Shown: positions 44,983-54,130, counted from the stretch's first letter. The stretch: 64,000 bases of DNA from UBA1876 sp003446665 (GCA_040616305.1 CP159918.1:744001-808000); one strand, 5' to 3'. Made by a program: numbers and translations. Notes: generated by a model from the sequence alone, not told the origin.

Positions 44983-46326
44983 ATGCCAAGAGTAAAAGGT
45001 CAAAAATACCAGTGCCTTGAATGTGGTTTCATCGCATCGGCCTGGTCCGGGAAATGTCCCTCTTGCGGTAGCTGGGGGAGCCTCGAGGGAGTAAACGACG
45101 AAATAGGAAAGGACAGGGGGTGGACGGATATCATCTCCGCTCCCGTTGCCGTTGACGGCGTAAAAGCCCCTGAACGTCTTCCATCGGGCCTGAACGAGCT
45201 CGATCGGGTGCTTGGAGGCGGGTGGGTTGAATCTTCGGTGGTCCTGATCGCCGGCGAACCGGGAATAGGCAAGTCCACCTTGCTTCTGCAGGCCTGCGGA
45301 CGCATGGCGGCCGCGGGCAACAAGGTGCTTTACATCTCCGGGGAGGAATCATTGTCACAGGTGGCCTTGAGGGCCCGAAGACTGGGTGCCGTAAGTGGCA
45401 ACCTGATGATAGCAGCGGGCAATGCAGTGGACGATTTGCTTTCAGGCGAGGCGGCCGAAAGCGACCTCGTCGTCCTTGATAGTGTACAGGCTTTAAGCGC
45501 TAAGGATCTGCCTGGATATCCAGGAACGCCTTCACAGGTGCGGGCCGTTGCACTCAGGGCCGTGGATCTGGCCAAAGGCGGGAATGTGCCTGTGGTGCTG
45601 GTGGGGCATATCAACAAGGAAGGGCTCATCGCGGGGCCGAAGTTGCTGGAGCACATGGTGGACGCGGTCCTGGTCTTTTCGGGGGAAAATATTTCCGCTT
45701 ATCGCATGCTCAGGGCCGTAAAAAACCGTTTTGGAGCTACCGACGAGGTGGGAATATTCGAGATGAAAGAAAAAGGACTTTTCCCCGTGGCGGATCCAAG
45801 CAGGTTGTATTGGTCCGGCATCGACCAGGCTATCCCCGGGGTGGCCATGACGGTGACCCTCGAAGGGTCCCGTCCCTTTGTCGCCGAAGTTCAGGCCCTG
45901 ACTTCTTCGACGCCGTATCCTTATCCCAGACGGACAGGCAGGGGCTTCGAAAACGGCAGGCTCGACCTGATGCTTGCCGTTTTGGAGCGCCGTTGCGGCC
46001 TGGGGATGGCTTCGATGGACGTCTATGTCAACGTGGCAGGGGGGCTTTCGATAAAGGGACCTCATGCCGACCTGGCCTTGTGCCTTTCCGTGGCGTCGGC
46101 CGTGAAGGACAAGCCCCTCCTGCAAGATTGCTGTTGCATTGGTGAAATAGGCCTGGCTGGAGAAGTACGGCCCGTCCCGCGGACGTCCCTCCGTGTGCGC
46201 GAGGCGAAAAGGTTGGGTTTCCGGCATGTCCTGTTGAGCGGGAAAGAGGAAGAAGAGTTTCCCGAGGGAATGGAGGTACATGCCGTGTCTACCCTGGCGG
46301 AGGCCTTGAAGGTGATGGGGATATGA
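44983..46326 (+). CDS. radA: DNA repair protein RadA
   Basis: RadA is a RecA-like ATPase and branch-migration helicase in recombination. The N-terminal zinc finger has Cys11, Cys14, Cys25 and Cys28. Walker A GEPGIGKST is at residues 91-99 and the KNRFG motif at 247-251. A Lon-like C-terminal domain follows (LDLMLAVLERRCG to the end). ATG 44983 gives the family-typical start. It overlaps nfeD by ATGA. The length is 447 aa. Confidence 0.96.
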   Translation: MPRVKGQKYQCLECGFIASAWSGKCPSCGSWGSLEGVNDEIGKDRGWTDIISAPVAVDGVKAPERLPSGLNELDRVLGGGWVESSVVLIAGEPGIGKSTLLLQACGRMAAAGNKVLYISGEESLSQVALRARRLGAVSGNLMIAAGNAVDDLLSGEAAESDLVVLDSVQALSAKDLPGYPGTPSQVRAVALRAVDLAKGGNVPVVLVGHINKEGLIAGPKLLEHMVDAVLVFSGENISAYRMLRAVKNRFGATDEVGIFEMKEKGLFPVADPSRLYWSGIDQAIPGVAMTVTLEGSRPFVAEVQALTSSTPYPYPRRTGRGFENGRLDLMLAVLERRCGLGMASMDVYVNVAGGLSIKGPHADLALCLSVASAVKDKPLLQDCCCIGEIGLAGEVRPVPRTSLRVREAKRLGFRHVLLSGKEEEEFPEGMEVHAVSTLAEALKVMGI

Positions 46327-47684
46327 GCCCGGTAAGGAAAAGACTTCTTTTTTACGTCCTTTTGACCGCCCTGTTTTCAGCCTCCTCTTTTGGACTGGCT
46401 GAAGCGGCTGCAAAGGATGAAGCGGGGACGATCGTATTGCGCGCATCTTTGGAGGGTGTCGTCGGCATCGCCATGGAAGACCACCTTGGCGAAATTTTCG
46501 CCGAAGCGGAAAGGCTCGGTGCGGAGCTGATAGTGCTTGATATCGATACGCCGGGCGGGTTGGCCTCTTCCATGCGGTCCATGTACCAGTCGATTCTCGA
46601 TTCACCGGTCCCGGTGGTCGTCTGGGTATGGCCATCGGGGGCAAGGGCGGCTTCGGCCGGGGCTTTTATAGTCTTGTCGTCCCACGTTGCGGCAATGGCT
46701 CCGGGTACTAATATTGGAGCGGCCCATCCCGTAACGGCGGGAGGCGGCGACATACCCGACGATGAGATGGCAAAAAAGGTGACCAGTGATTTTGCTGCCC
46801 AGATCCGCTCTCTCGCCGAACAAAGGGGCAGAAACACGAGGGCCTGCGAGAGAATGGTTACCGACAGCGCTTCCTATACGGCCAATGAGGCTCTTGATGC
46901 CGGCGTGGTCGACATAGTGGCCGCCGATCTCGAGACGTTGCTCCAGGCCCTTTCGGGAAGAACGGTCACTCTGGCGTCGGGCGAAGAGGTGCGCCTCGAT
47001 CTCGATACTTTCGAAGTCCGCAGGTACGAAATGAGTGCCCGGCTCAGGATACTTCATTTCATCTCCCGCCCAGATATCGCCTACCTTCTGCTCGTGGTGG
47101 GCATTTACGCCATTATTTTCGAAGTACTTTCGCCGGGTGGTTTCGTGATGGGGGTATCCGGAGCCGTCCTCGTTCTTCTGGGAGCATACGGTTTGCGCAT
47201 GCTCCCGGTGAACATGGCGGGTGTCATCCTGCTTGTTGCTGGTATTGCAGTCATGATTCTCGATCTGGTAGTAGGAGGCGTCGGGGTTCTCAGCCTTTTC
47301 GGAGCTGCCGCGCTTGTGTTTGGAGGCCTGATTATTTACAGGGCCCCTGGAGGTGAGTTGCTCCACATGTCGTACAGTTTCCTGATCGGCGCCGTGGTGG
47401 TGATTACGGCCTTTTTCCTTTTGGCGGCTTATGCGGTGTGGAGGTCCTTCGGCCGAAAGGCTGTTTCCGGAAGCGAGGGGATGACCGGCCTTGAAGGAGT
47501 GGTTGTTTCCGACCTGTCCCCGGAAGGATCCGTCAGTTGCCATGGAGAGATATGGCGGGCGGTGAGCGGAACCGAAGAAACGATCTCCAGAGGTCGCAGG
47601 GTGAAGGTTGTAAAGAGCGAGGGGCTGACACTTCACGTCGTCCCCGTTGAAGAAGAAAAAACGGGAGAAGGTGAAAACTCATGA
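46323..47684 (+). CDS. nfeD: NfeD-type membrane serine protease (long form)
   Basis: A membrane ClpP-class serine protease of the PH1510 type, which in archaea cleaves the C terminus of its partner stomatin. The N-terminal signal segment is followed by the protease domain: nucleophile Ser111 in AASAGAF and likely Lys152, exactly the 41-residue spacing of Ser97/Lys138 in PH1510. Several hydrophobic helices and a C-terminal OB-fold (NfeD domain) follow. It is 453 aa and overlaps the slipin gene by ATGA. Confidence 0.9.
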   Translation: MSPVRKRLLFYVLLTALFSASSFGLAEAAAKDEAGTIVLRASLEGVVGIAMEDHLGEIFAEAERLGAELIVLDIDTPGGLASSMRSMYQSILDSPVPVVVWVWPSGARAASAGAFIVLSSHVAAMAPGTNIGAAHPVTAGGGDIPDDEMAKKVTSDFAAQIRSLAEQRGRNTRACERMVTDSASYTANEALDAGVVDIVAADLETLLQALSGRTVTLASGEEVRLDLDTFEVRRYEMSARLRILHFISRPDIAYLLLVVGIYAIIFEVLSPGGFVMGVSGAVLVLLGAYGLRMLPVNMAGVILLVAGIAVMILDLVVGGVGVLSLFGAAALVFGGLIIYRAPGGELLHMSYSFLIGAVVVITAFFLLAAYAVWRSFGRKAVSGSEGMTGLEGVVVSDLSPEGSVSCHGEIWRAVSGTEETISRGRRVKVVKSEGLTLHVVPVEEEKTGEGENS

Positions 47685-48469
47685 TCGGAGAACTCTTGAA
47701 CGCCCTTTTCAGCATGGGGGGGTACGTCGGCGGCCTGCTTATATTGGTGATAATCCTTGCCACTGCCCTGCGTATCGTTCCCGAATACCAGCGGGGAGTG
47801 GTATTTCGGCTTGGCCGTTTCGTAAGCGTAAAGGGGCCCGGGCTGGTCATCATCATTCCTTTCATCGACAAGTTGTACAGGGTGGACTTGAGGGTGGTTA
47901 CCCTTGATGTCCCTTACCAGGAAGTCATTACCCGTGACAATGTGCCCGTCAAGGTGAATGCCGTCGTCTATTTCAGGGTCCTGGATCCGGCGAAGTCGAT
48001 AATCGAGGTGGAAAACTATATCATGGCCACGAGCCAGCTTTCGCAGACCACGCTCAGGTCCGTGGTCGGAAGGGCGGAACTGGACGAGGTCCTGTCCGCC
48101 AGGGACAAGATTAACCTGGAACTGCAGCAGATAATCGACGAGCGTACCGATCCCTGGGGTATCAAGGTGAGCGCCGTCGAAGTAAAGGAGCTGGAGCTGC
48201 CTGAAGGGATGAAACGCGCGATGGCACGTCAGGCCGAGGCGGAGCGGGAGAGGCGCGCCAAGATCATCGCCGCCGAAGGAGAACTGCAGGCGGCCGAGAA
48301 ATTGACGGAAGCGGCGCGAATGATGGAAGCTTCAACGATAACCATTCAGCTTCGGTATTTGCAGACGCTCAGGGAAATAGCGGCGGAAAACAACTCCACT
48401 ACGGTATTCCCTATTCCCATCGAAATATTGAAGGCCTTCACGGCAAAGGATATCGGAGAAAAACAGTAA
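47681..48469 (+). CDS. Slipin/stomatin-family SPFH membrane protein
   Basis: The usual partner of long NfeD. The 262-aa protein has an N-terminal membrane helix (GGLLILVIILATALRIV), the SPFH domain starting VPEYQRGVVFRLGR, and SVVGRAELDEVLSARDKIN. A coiled, charged segment (RAMARQAEAERERRAKIIAAEG) and a hydrophobic C terminus follow, as in archaeal p-stomatin. The ATGA overlap gives 1:1 coupling with nfeD. Confidence 0.93.
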   Translation: MIGELLNALFSMGGYVGGLLILVIILATALRIVPEYQRGVVFRLGRFVSVKGPGLVIIIPFIDKLYRVDLRVVTLDVPYQEVITRDNVPVKVNAVVYFRVLDPAKSIIEVENYIMATSQLSQTTLRSVVGRAELDEVLSARDKINLELQQIIDERTDPWGIKVSAVEVKELELPEGMKRAMARQAEAERERRAKIIAAEGELQAAEKLTEAARMMEASTITIQLRYLQTLREIAAENNSTTVFPIPIEILKAFTAKDIGEKQ

Positions 48470-48490
48470 GCCGATGAGGCAAGTTAAAAA

Positions 48491-48521
48491 CGGGCGGAGG
48501 AAACATCTCCGCCCGTTTTTT
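48491..48521 (+). terminator. Rho-independent terminator after the slipin gene
   Basis: CGGGCGGAG at 48491-48499 pairs with CTCCGCCCG at 48507-48515, followed by TTTTTT. The T-run overlaps the -35 box of the next promoter. Confidence 0.92.
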
Positions 48522-48548
48522 GCCTTGCATCAGGCGTATGGATATAAT
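48520..48548 (+). promoter_or_regulatory. Promoter for leuS
   Basis: TTGCCT at 48520-48525, a 17-bp spacer and a consensus TATAAT at 48543-48548. The start of leuS lies 56 bp downstream. No T-box leader fits in this space. Confidence 0.7.
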
Positions 48549-48603
48549 AAGTCCCGATTCAGCGCACTTGGCGCACTCATGTGCCGGACAGGGAGGATTC
48601 AGA

Positions 48604-51087
48604 ATGGCTTATGCATTCGACGCCATAGAGAAAAAATGGCAGCAATATTGGGAAGAGCATGGTGTTTTCAACGTCGAGGCAGACCCGTCTTTACAAAAGT
48701 TCTATTGTCTGGAAATGTTCCCCTATCCCAGCGGAGCCTTGCACATGGGGCACCTAAGGAACTATTCCATCGGCGACATGTTGGCCCGTTTCCTGCGCAT
48801 GAAAGGTTTTAACGTGCTTCACCCGATGGGATACGACGCCTTTGGCCTTCCGGCGGAAAACGCAGCGATAAAGTACGGTACCCATCCCAACAAGTGGACC
48901 TGGGACAACATCGAGCACATGACCACGCAACTCAAGCGTATGGGCTGCAGTTACGACTGGCGGCGGAGGGTCGAGACCTGCAACCCCGATTATTATCGAT
49001 GGACCCAATGGCTTTTCCTCCAGTTCTATCACAAGGGACTTGCCTACAGGAAAAAAGCGCCGGTCAACTGGTGCGAAAGCTGCAAAACCGTTCTCGCCAA
49101 TGAACAGGTCATAAACGAAGGACACTGCTGGCGTTGCGGCACAAGCGTTATCAAGAGAAACCTCGAACAATGGTTTTTGCGGATTACAGATTATGCACAG
49201 GAGTTGCTCGACTCCCTGGACGATCTTCCGGGTTGGCCCGAAAGGGTAAAACTGATGCAACGCAACTGGATCGGCCGCTCCGAGGGCGTAAGGCTTTCGT
49301 TTTGCGTGGAAGGGCACGACATTTCGATTGAAACCTTCACCACTCGAATCGACACCATCTATGGCGTCACCTTTCTGGCATTGGCCCCTGAGCATCCAGC
49401 GGTTCTGGAACTGGCGTATCTTTCGGAAAACGGAGAAAAGATCAGGAATTTCGCGGCAGAGTGCGCTCAGGCCAACGAATCGGAACGAACCATTGCCGGA
49501 ACGGCGAAGCGGGGCGTGGATACGGGCCTTTCGGCGGTACACCCTGTGACGGGAGAGCGTGTGCCGATCTGGGTCGCCAACTATATCCTTATGGAATACG
49601 GGACAGGCGCGATAATGGGCGTCCCGGCCCACGACCAAAGAGACTTCGAATTTGCCAGAACCTACGGTATTCCCGTAAGGGTTGTGATTAATCCTCCCGA
49701 CGGAACGTCGCTTGACGGAGACACCATGGATGCGGCCTACGAACAGGACGGCATCCAGTGCAATTCCGGCCAGTTCGACGGCCTGCCTACAAGGGATGCC
49801 CTTTCGCGGATGGCGATCTGGTTCGAGGAAAACGGCTGGGGTAAAAGGGAGGTAAATTATCGCCTCAGGGACTGGCTGATATCGCGTCAGCGCTATTGGG
49901 GTGCTCCCATTCCCGTCGTCTATTGCGAATCTTGCGGCGTGGTACCAATTCCCGAAAAAGATCTTCCCGTGGAACTTCCAATTGATGTAAAAATGAAAAA
50001 AGGAGGGAATCCACTCGACGAGGTCGAGGAATGGATAGCCACTACGTGTCCTTCTTGCGGCGGACCCGCCAGGCGCGAGACCGACACCATGGACACGTTC
50101 ATTTGCTCATCCTGGTATTTTCTCAGATTTACATCTCCCTGGACCCAGGAAGGTCCCTTCAGGAAAGAGGACGCCGCGTACTGGATGCCCGTGGATCAAT
50201 ATATAGGAGGGATAGAGCACGCCTGCCTCCACCTGATATACGCCAGGTTTTTTACGAAATTCCTGGCAGACCTCGGCCTTGTCGAAGTCAGGGAACCTTT
50301 TACCAACCTGTTGACCCAGGGCATGGTCATAAAAGATGGAGCAAAAATGTCGAAGTCGAAAGGAAACGTCGTCGATCCCGATGAAATAATCAATACATAT
50401 GGCGCTGATACTGCCAGGCTTTTCATACTTTTTGCGTCTCCTCCCGAAAAGGACCTGGACTGGTCTGATCAGGGCGTAGAGGGGGCGCACCGTTTTCTGC
50501 ACAGGGTCTGGAGACTGGTGGAAGAGCATCTCGGCGACCTGAGGAAGGCTCCGCGCGTGCCCTGTTCTATGGAAAATCTCCAAAAACCCCATACGAGGGA
50601 CCTGAAACGTATCATTCACTCCACGATACAAAGGGTGACCCGTGACATTGAAGAAGAGCGGCAGTTCAACACCGCAGTAGCTCGTCTCATGGAACTTTCA
50701 AACGCCCTGTCGAACTTCAGTCCTGAAAACGAAAAAGACTGGAGCGTCTTCAGGGAAGGAGTCCAGACGCTGATTGTGTGCCTGACCCCGATAGCTCCTC
50801 ATATCAGCGAAGAACTATGGGATATGTTGGGCAACGAAGGTTTTGTTTCTTCGGAGAACTGGCCGTCTCCCGACGAGTCGGCTCTCGTCGAGGACGAGAT
50901 GACCGTCGTCCTTCAGGTTAACGGGAAAGTCAGGCAGGAGTTTAAAATGCCCGCTGATATCTCCCCCGACGAAATGAGGGAAAGAATCCTGGCAGACCCG
51001 GCGACGAAAAGGCGCCTTGACGGCAAGGATGTGGTGAAGGTGATAACTGTACCGGGCAAGCTGGTGAACGTGGTGGTGAGAAACTAG
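48604..51087 (+). CDS. leuS: Leucyl-tRNA synthetase
   Basis: Charges tRNA-Leu. The class-I motifs are present: HMGH at residues 47-50 and KMSKS at 581-585. The CP1 editing domain shows TTRIDTIYGVTFLALAPEHP and YGTGAIMGVPAHDQRD. The C-terminal segment VVLQVNGKVRQEF is typical. ATG 48604 follows AGGGAGGATTCAG; an earlier frame opening at 48520 overlaps the promoter. The length of 827 aa is normal. Confidence 0.98.
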   Translation: MAYAFDAIEKKWQQYWEEHGVFNVEADPSLQKFYCLEMFPYPSGALHMGHLRNYSIGDMLARFLRMKGFNVLHPMGYDAFGLPAENAAIKYGTHPNKWTWDNIEHMTTQLKRMGCSYDWRRRVETCNPDYYRWTQWLFLQFYHKGLAYRKKAPVNWCESCKTVLANEQVINEGHCWRCGTSVIKRNLEQWFLRITDYAQELLDSLDDLPGWPERVKLMQRNWIGRSEGVRLSFCVEGHDISIETFTTRIDTIYGVTFLALAPEHPAVLELAYLSENGEKIRNFAAECAQANESERTIAGTAKRGVDTGLSAVHPVTGERVPIWVANYILMEYGTGAIMGVPAHDQRDFEFARTYGIPVRVVINPPDGTSLDGDTMDAAYEQDGIQCNSGQFDGLPTRDALSRMAIWFEENGWGKREVNYRLRDWLISRQRYWGAPIPVVYCESCGVVPIPEKDLPVELPIDVKMKKGGNPLDEVEEWIATTCPSCGGPARRETDTMDTFICSSWYFLRFTSPWTQEGPFRKEDAAYWMPVDQYIGGIEHACLHLIYARFFTKFLADLGLVEVREPFTNLLTQGMVIKDGAKMSKSKGNVVDPDEIINTYGADTARLFILFASPPEKDLDWSDQGVEGAHRFLHRVWRLVEEHLGDLRKAPRVPCSMENLQKPHTRDLKRIIHSTIQRVTRDIEEERQFNTAVARLMELSNALSNFSPENEKDWSVFREGVQTLIVCLTPIAPHISEELWDMLGNEGFVSSENWPSPDESALVEDEMTVVLQVNGKVRQEFKMPADISPDEMRERILADPATKRRLDGKDVVKVITVPGKLVNVVVRN

Positions 51088-51092
51088 CGGTC

Positions 51093-52058
51093 ATGGTGAA
51101 CCTTTTGGTGGTGAATGCCGCGGGCTCTTCCCAGAGGAGGTTGCTTGAAGAAATCATAAGGGAATACGAGCGTGAGGGCTATGTCCTGGCCGGCAGTTTC
51201 GATGGGAAGTCCTGGGTGGAACTTCTTGTCGACGGTCGTAGCGGGGGTCTTTTCGAAGATCGCAGAATCATTGTTGCAGAATCGGCCGAGACAATGGGAA
51301 CCCTGGATGCGGATCTGGTTTCTCTCGCAGAACCTTCCAGGAAAAGAGATACGCTTTGCATTCTCTTGTATAGCGAAGATCCTTCCAGGTATCTTCCCAG
51401 GGAACTTTTGAGAAAACTGGAAGTGCGCAAAGCCGAAAAAATCCCCCCGTGGACGGATGCGCGAGTAGCCTGGATGCAGAAGCAGACTTCGCGCGGTGGG
51501 GCAGCAAGGTGGACGACTGAGGCCATGCGGCTTCTGGCCGAATGGGTAGAAGACCCCGAAGAACTCAGAAAAGAAATGGAAAAGCTCGAGCAGGCCGCCG
51601 GTGAGGCAGGTGTTACCGAAGAACTGGTACGGAAATTGTGCCTGGACGAAGGCGGGAAACTCCTCTTGAAGCTTCTGGATGGCCTGTGTCATGGGGACAT
51701 CGAAGACGTGCTTTCGTCTTTGAGCCGTATGAGGGACAAGGAAGAACCTCTGAGGGTTATAAGCGCACTCCACAAGAGGATGCGTTATTCCATGTATCTT
51801 GCCAGGTATGGACAGCAAAAGGGAAAAAAGCTGGTAATGAACATGGGGGCGAAACCTTACCAGGTAAAACAGGCGAACGCCGCGGCATCGAGGTTTTCGG
51901 CCGAAGGTTTGTCACGCTTTGTGCAGGACATGGTAAAAACAGCTTTTTTGGCGAAAACCTCAAGCGCCGATGTCTGGGACCATGTGGAGATTGCCGCCTT
52001 GAGGCTCCTTGCGGCGGATACAAAACGCCGGGCCGCGAAAGTGCAGGCCCGGCTGTGA
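51093..52058 (+). CDS. holA: DNA polymerase III subunit delta
   Basis: Delta opens the sliding clamp during loading. The 321-aa protein is divergent, as usual, but shows the DLVSLAEP / DTLCILLYSEDPSR region and the C-terminal ALHKRMRYSMYLARYGQ and MVKTAFLAKTSSADVWDHVEIAALRLL. The position after leuS and opposite rpsT matches the common holA-rpsT neighbourhood. The call rests on this and on overall pattern. Confidence 0.8.
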   Translation: MVNLLVVNAAGSSQRRLLEEIIREYEREGYVLAGSFDGKSWVELLVDGRSGGLFEDRRIIVAESAETMGTLDADLVSLAEPSRKRDTLCILLYSEDPSRYLPRELLRKLEVRKAEKIPPWTDARVAWMQKQTSRGGAARWTTEAMRLLAEWVEDPEELRKEMEKLEQAAGEAGVTEELVRKLCLDEGGKLLLKLLDGLCHGDIEDVLSSLSRMRDKEEPLRVISALHKRMRYSMYLARYGQQKGKKLVMNMGAKPYQVKQANAAASRFSAEGLSRFVQDMVKTAFLAKTSSADVWDHVEIAALRLLAADTKRRAAKVQARL

Positions 52059-52087
52059 TAATTCCCTTGTAGGAAGAGGATGTCGCG

Positions 52088-52381
52088 TCAGTTAGACGCG
52101 TTTTCCGTTTCAGGACGCGGGAAAAGGCTTTTTACCGCTTTCGTAAGGCGGGATTTACTCCGCGCGGCCTTGTTCTTGTGAATGACCCCTTTAACTACAG
52201 CCTTGTCAAAAACGGCCTGCGCCTCGTTCAGTCTCTTGACGGCCAGATCCGGGTCTTTGGCTGCAACGGCTTCCAGAACCTTTTTTGACGTGGTTTTGCA
52301 ACGGGTCGTCCAAAACTTGTTGTACATTCTGTTTCTTTCGGCAACCCGCAATTTTTTCGCAGCAGATTTCGTGTTCGCCAC
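52088..52381 (-). CDS. rpsT: 30S ribosomal protein S20
   Basis: S20 is a small-subunit assembly protein. The start GTG 52381 (MANTKSAAKKLRVAERNR) is well spaced from AAGGGGG on the minus strand; a GTG three codons earlier overlaps the RBS. The 97-aa protein ends KAARSKSRLTKAVKSLF plus a short acidic tail. It is convergent with holA. Confidence 0.97.
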   Translation of the reverse strand: MANTKSAAKKLRVAERNRMYNKFWTTRCKTTSKKVLEAVAAKDPDLAVKRLNEAQAVFDKAVVKGVIHKNKAARSKSRLTKAVKSLFPRPETENASN

Positions 52382-52410
52382 ATACGTCACCCCCTTCCAC
52401 AGCAGGCCTC

Positions 52411-52440
52411 ATTCTACCACGGGTGTGAAAAAAGCTGCAA
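52411..52440 (-). promoter_or_regulatory. Promoter for rpsT
   Basis: On the minus strand TTGCAG (52440-52435) and TAGAAT (52416-52411) are 18 bp apart, with TGG before the -10 (extended -10). It is about 30 bp upstream of the rpsT start. Confidence 0.6.
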
Positions 52441-52456
52441 CAATAGCACAGTATAC

Positions 52457-52462
52457 TATAAT
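52457..52462 (+). promoter_or_regulatory. Probable -10 box for the prsW-like gene
   Basis: A consensus TATAAT sits 62 bp before the prsW-like start, in the divergent gap with rpsT. No good -35 is visible at 16-18 bp, so it is scored low. Confidence 0.35.
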
Positions 52463-52524
52463 GTCTGCTGAATTGGAATCGGACGCGAATAACGGAAAAG
52501 AGCTGTCGAGTCGAGGATGTGAAA

Positions 52525-53184
52525 ATGTTGGACGTCTCTATTGGCTGGGTACTGGCAATGGCGACCGCTCCGGGTGTGCTCCTTTTGATGTGGTTCTATC
52601 ACAAGGACGTCCTGGATCCCGAACCATTGAGTCTCGTTTTCTCCTCGTTTTTCAGGGGCGCGCTGTTCGTTTTTCCGGCAGGTTTTGCGGAGGCACTTGC
52701 AGGTCCGTTCCTTTTTTTACTTTCTCCACTTCTGTACCCTTTTTTGGGGATCGCACTCATAGAAGAGGGCTTAAAATGGCTGGCCCTGAAAAAATACATA
52801 CTTCATCCGGCCTGCGACGAGTGTTACGACGGGGTTGTTTACGGAACGGGAGTGGCCCTGGGTTTCGCTACCCTCGAAAACGTAATGTATATAGTCGGCT
52901 CCATAAACCCGTGGGCTATAGCCGGGTGGAGGGCTCTTTTGTCGGTTCCTCTGCACGGCTTGTGCGGGCTTTTCATGGGCTACGAAGCGGCAAGGCAGAA
53001 GCAGACCGAAGGCGCACCGACGCGCCTTCTGCCGATTCTCGCTCTTCCAGTCATAGCTCATGGAAGTTATAATCTCTTGTTGTTGACCAATACTGATGTT
53101 GGCGTTTTTTTGGCTTTTTTGCTTGTCCTTTTTTTATGGGTCAAGGCCCTGGGGACGATAAAAAAGTCCAGGACATGCTCCTGA
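52525..53184 (+). CDS. PrsW-family glutamic-type intramembrane protease
   Basis: PrsW proteins are intramembrane proteases; Bacillus PrsW cleaves the anti-sigma factor RsiW. The 219-aa protein has several hydrophobic helices, the paired glutamates Glu80-Glu81 in LIEEGLKW, DGVVYGTGVALGFATLENV, and two His motifs (PLHGLCGLFMG, IAHGSYNLLL). ATG 52525 is eight bases after CGAGG. The substrate is unknown; no sigma/anti-sigma pair is nearby. Confidence 0.85.
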   Translation: MLDVSIGWVLAMATAPGVLLLMWFYHKDVLDPEPLSLVFSSFFRGALFVFPAGFAEALAGPFLFLLSPLLYPFLGIALIEEGLKWLALKKYILHPACDECYDGVVYGTGVALGFATLENVMYIVGSINPWAIAGWRALLSVPLHGLCGLFMGYEAARQKQTEGAPTRLLPILALPVIAHGSYNLLLLTNTDVGVFLAFLLVLFLWVKALGTIKKSRTCS

Positions 53185-53222
53185 TCTTAAAATAAAAGCC
53201 TGTGCGATCAGCAGGGTTTTGG

Positions 53223-53251
53223 TTGCCCGGCAATAAAGGCTATGCTATAGT
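53223..53251 (+). promoter_or_regulatory. Promoter for the rpmH operon
   Basis: TTGCCC at 53223-53228, a 17-bp spacer and TATAGT at 53246-53251, with an upstream TGC (extended -10). It leads into rpmH-rnpA-yidD-yidC-jag with a leader of about 60 bases. Confidence 0.8.
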
Positions 53252-53317
53252 ATCCGAGCTGGCCGCGGGCCAGTAAATTCGTTGTGGCCTCAAGGAAGGA
53301 AATGGAGGTGGGTCGGA

Positions 53318-53452
53318 GTGAAACAGACTTTTCAGCCACATACTAAACGCAGAAAAAGACGTCTCGGTTTTCTGAGCCGCTCAAAATCCGCAAGTGGTCG
53401 GAGGATTTTGAAAAACAGGAGAAACAAGGGCAGGAAGCGACTCGCCGTATGA
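53318..53452 (+). CDS. rpmH: 50S ribosomal protein L34
   Basis: A 44-aa basic protein reading MKQTFQPHTKRRKRRLGFLS, the L34 consensus, starting at GTG 53318 after GGAGGTGGGTCGGA. It overlaps rnpA by ATGA. The rpmH-rnpA-yidD-yidC-jag order usually lies near the replication origin in Firmicutes-like genomes; dnaA is not seen immediately upstream here. Confidence 0.97.
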   Translation: MKQTFQPHTKRRKRRLGFLSRSKSASGRRILKNRRNKGRKRLAV

Positions 53453-53868
53453 CCGTACACCGTTTTCGGTATCCCAAAGGGGTACGCCTCAAAAAAGCGT
53501 GGCAGTTCGATTACTTGTTCCGCACCGGCCGCCGGATCAGAGGCGAGTTGGTGCGGTTGCTGTTTATAGCGTCTCCCGACGGGACGACGCAGCTCGGTGT
53601 CGCAGTCGGAAAGAGGCAGGGGAATTCCCCGAAAAGAAGCAGGGGGCGCAGGATTCTTAAAGAATCCTTCAGGCGTCTTTTACCCTGGTTGAGGGACGGG
53701 TACTGGGTCGTATGTACTCCCAGAACCGAAGCCCTCGGGGTTTCAGCTCGCAAAGCCTACCAGGATATCTCGAGTCTGATGTTTCGTGCTGGACTTCTGA
53801 ACGAAGACTGGCCGGGCCCGGATTGGGATATCGACGGGAGGATCTCGGCCGATGAAAATGCCGGCTAG
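53449..53868 (+). CDS. rnpA: Ribonuclease P protein component
   Basis: The protein cofactor of RNase P, 139 aa, overlapping rpmH. The usual fold start (RLKKAWQFDYLFRTGRRIRGELVRLL) is present. The signature RNRxKR region reads KRSRGRRILKESFRR, so Asn is replaced by Ser and the Lys by Arg. The C-terminal 25 residues are an acidic extension beyond the core. The call is firm from context and pattern. Confidence 0.93.
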   Translation: MTVHRFRYPKGVRLKKAWQFDYLFRTGRRIRGELVRLLFIASPDGTTQLGVAVGKRQGNSPKRSRGRRILKESFRRLLPWLRDGYWVVCTPRTEALGVSARKAYQDISSLMFRAGLLNEDWPGPDWDIDGRISADENAG

Positions 53869-54130
53869 GATTTTTTGTATGGCGATAAGGGGCTACCAAT
53901 TTATGGTTTCTCCCTTTCTGGGGAAAAACTGCAGGTTTTATCCTACATGTTCCCAATATACGTTGGAAAGCATAAAACGTTTCGGCGTGTCGAAAGGCGT
54001 CCTGCTCGGTCTTGTGAGGATTGCGAAATGTGGTCCCTGGCACCCGGGCGGGTATGATCCAGTGCCCGAAGAGTTTCGCCTTTTCGGGCGCAGGGCTGCC
54101 TGTTCCACGAAAATCTGCCAAGGAAGGTGA
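53852..54130 (+). CDS. yidD: Membrane protein insertion efficiency factor YidD
   Basis: A 92-aa protein assisting YidC. It has RGYQFMVSPFLGKNCRFYPTCS-type residues (positions about 13-34) and CGPWHPGGYDPVP, both diagnostic. The start overlaps rnpA by 17 bases, with GGGAGG upstream; a second ATG is two codons in. Confidence 0.96.
   Translation: MKMPARIFCMAIRGYQFMVSPFLGKNCRFYPTCSQYTLESIKRFGVSKGVLLGLVRIAKCGPWHPGGYDPVPEEFRLFGRRAACSTKICQGR

Noticed and set aside
48549..48603. T-box leader for leuS
   Set aside because: Only about 55 bp separate the promoter from the start, too short for a T-box.
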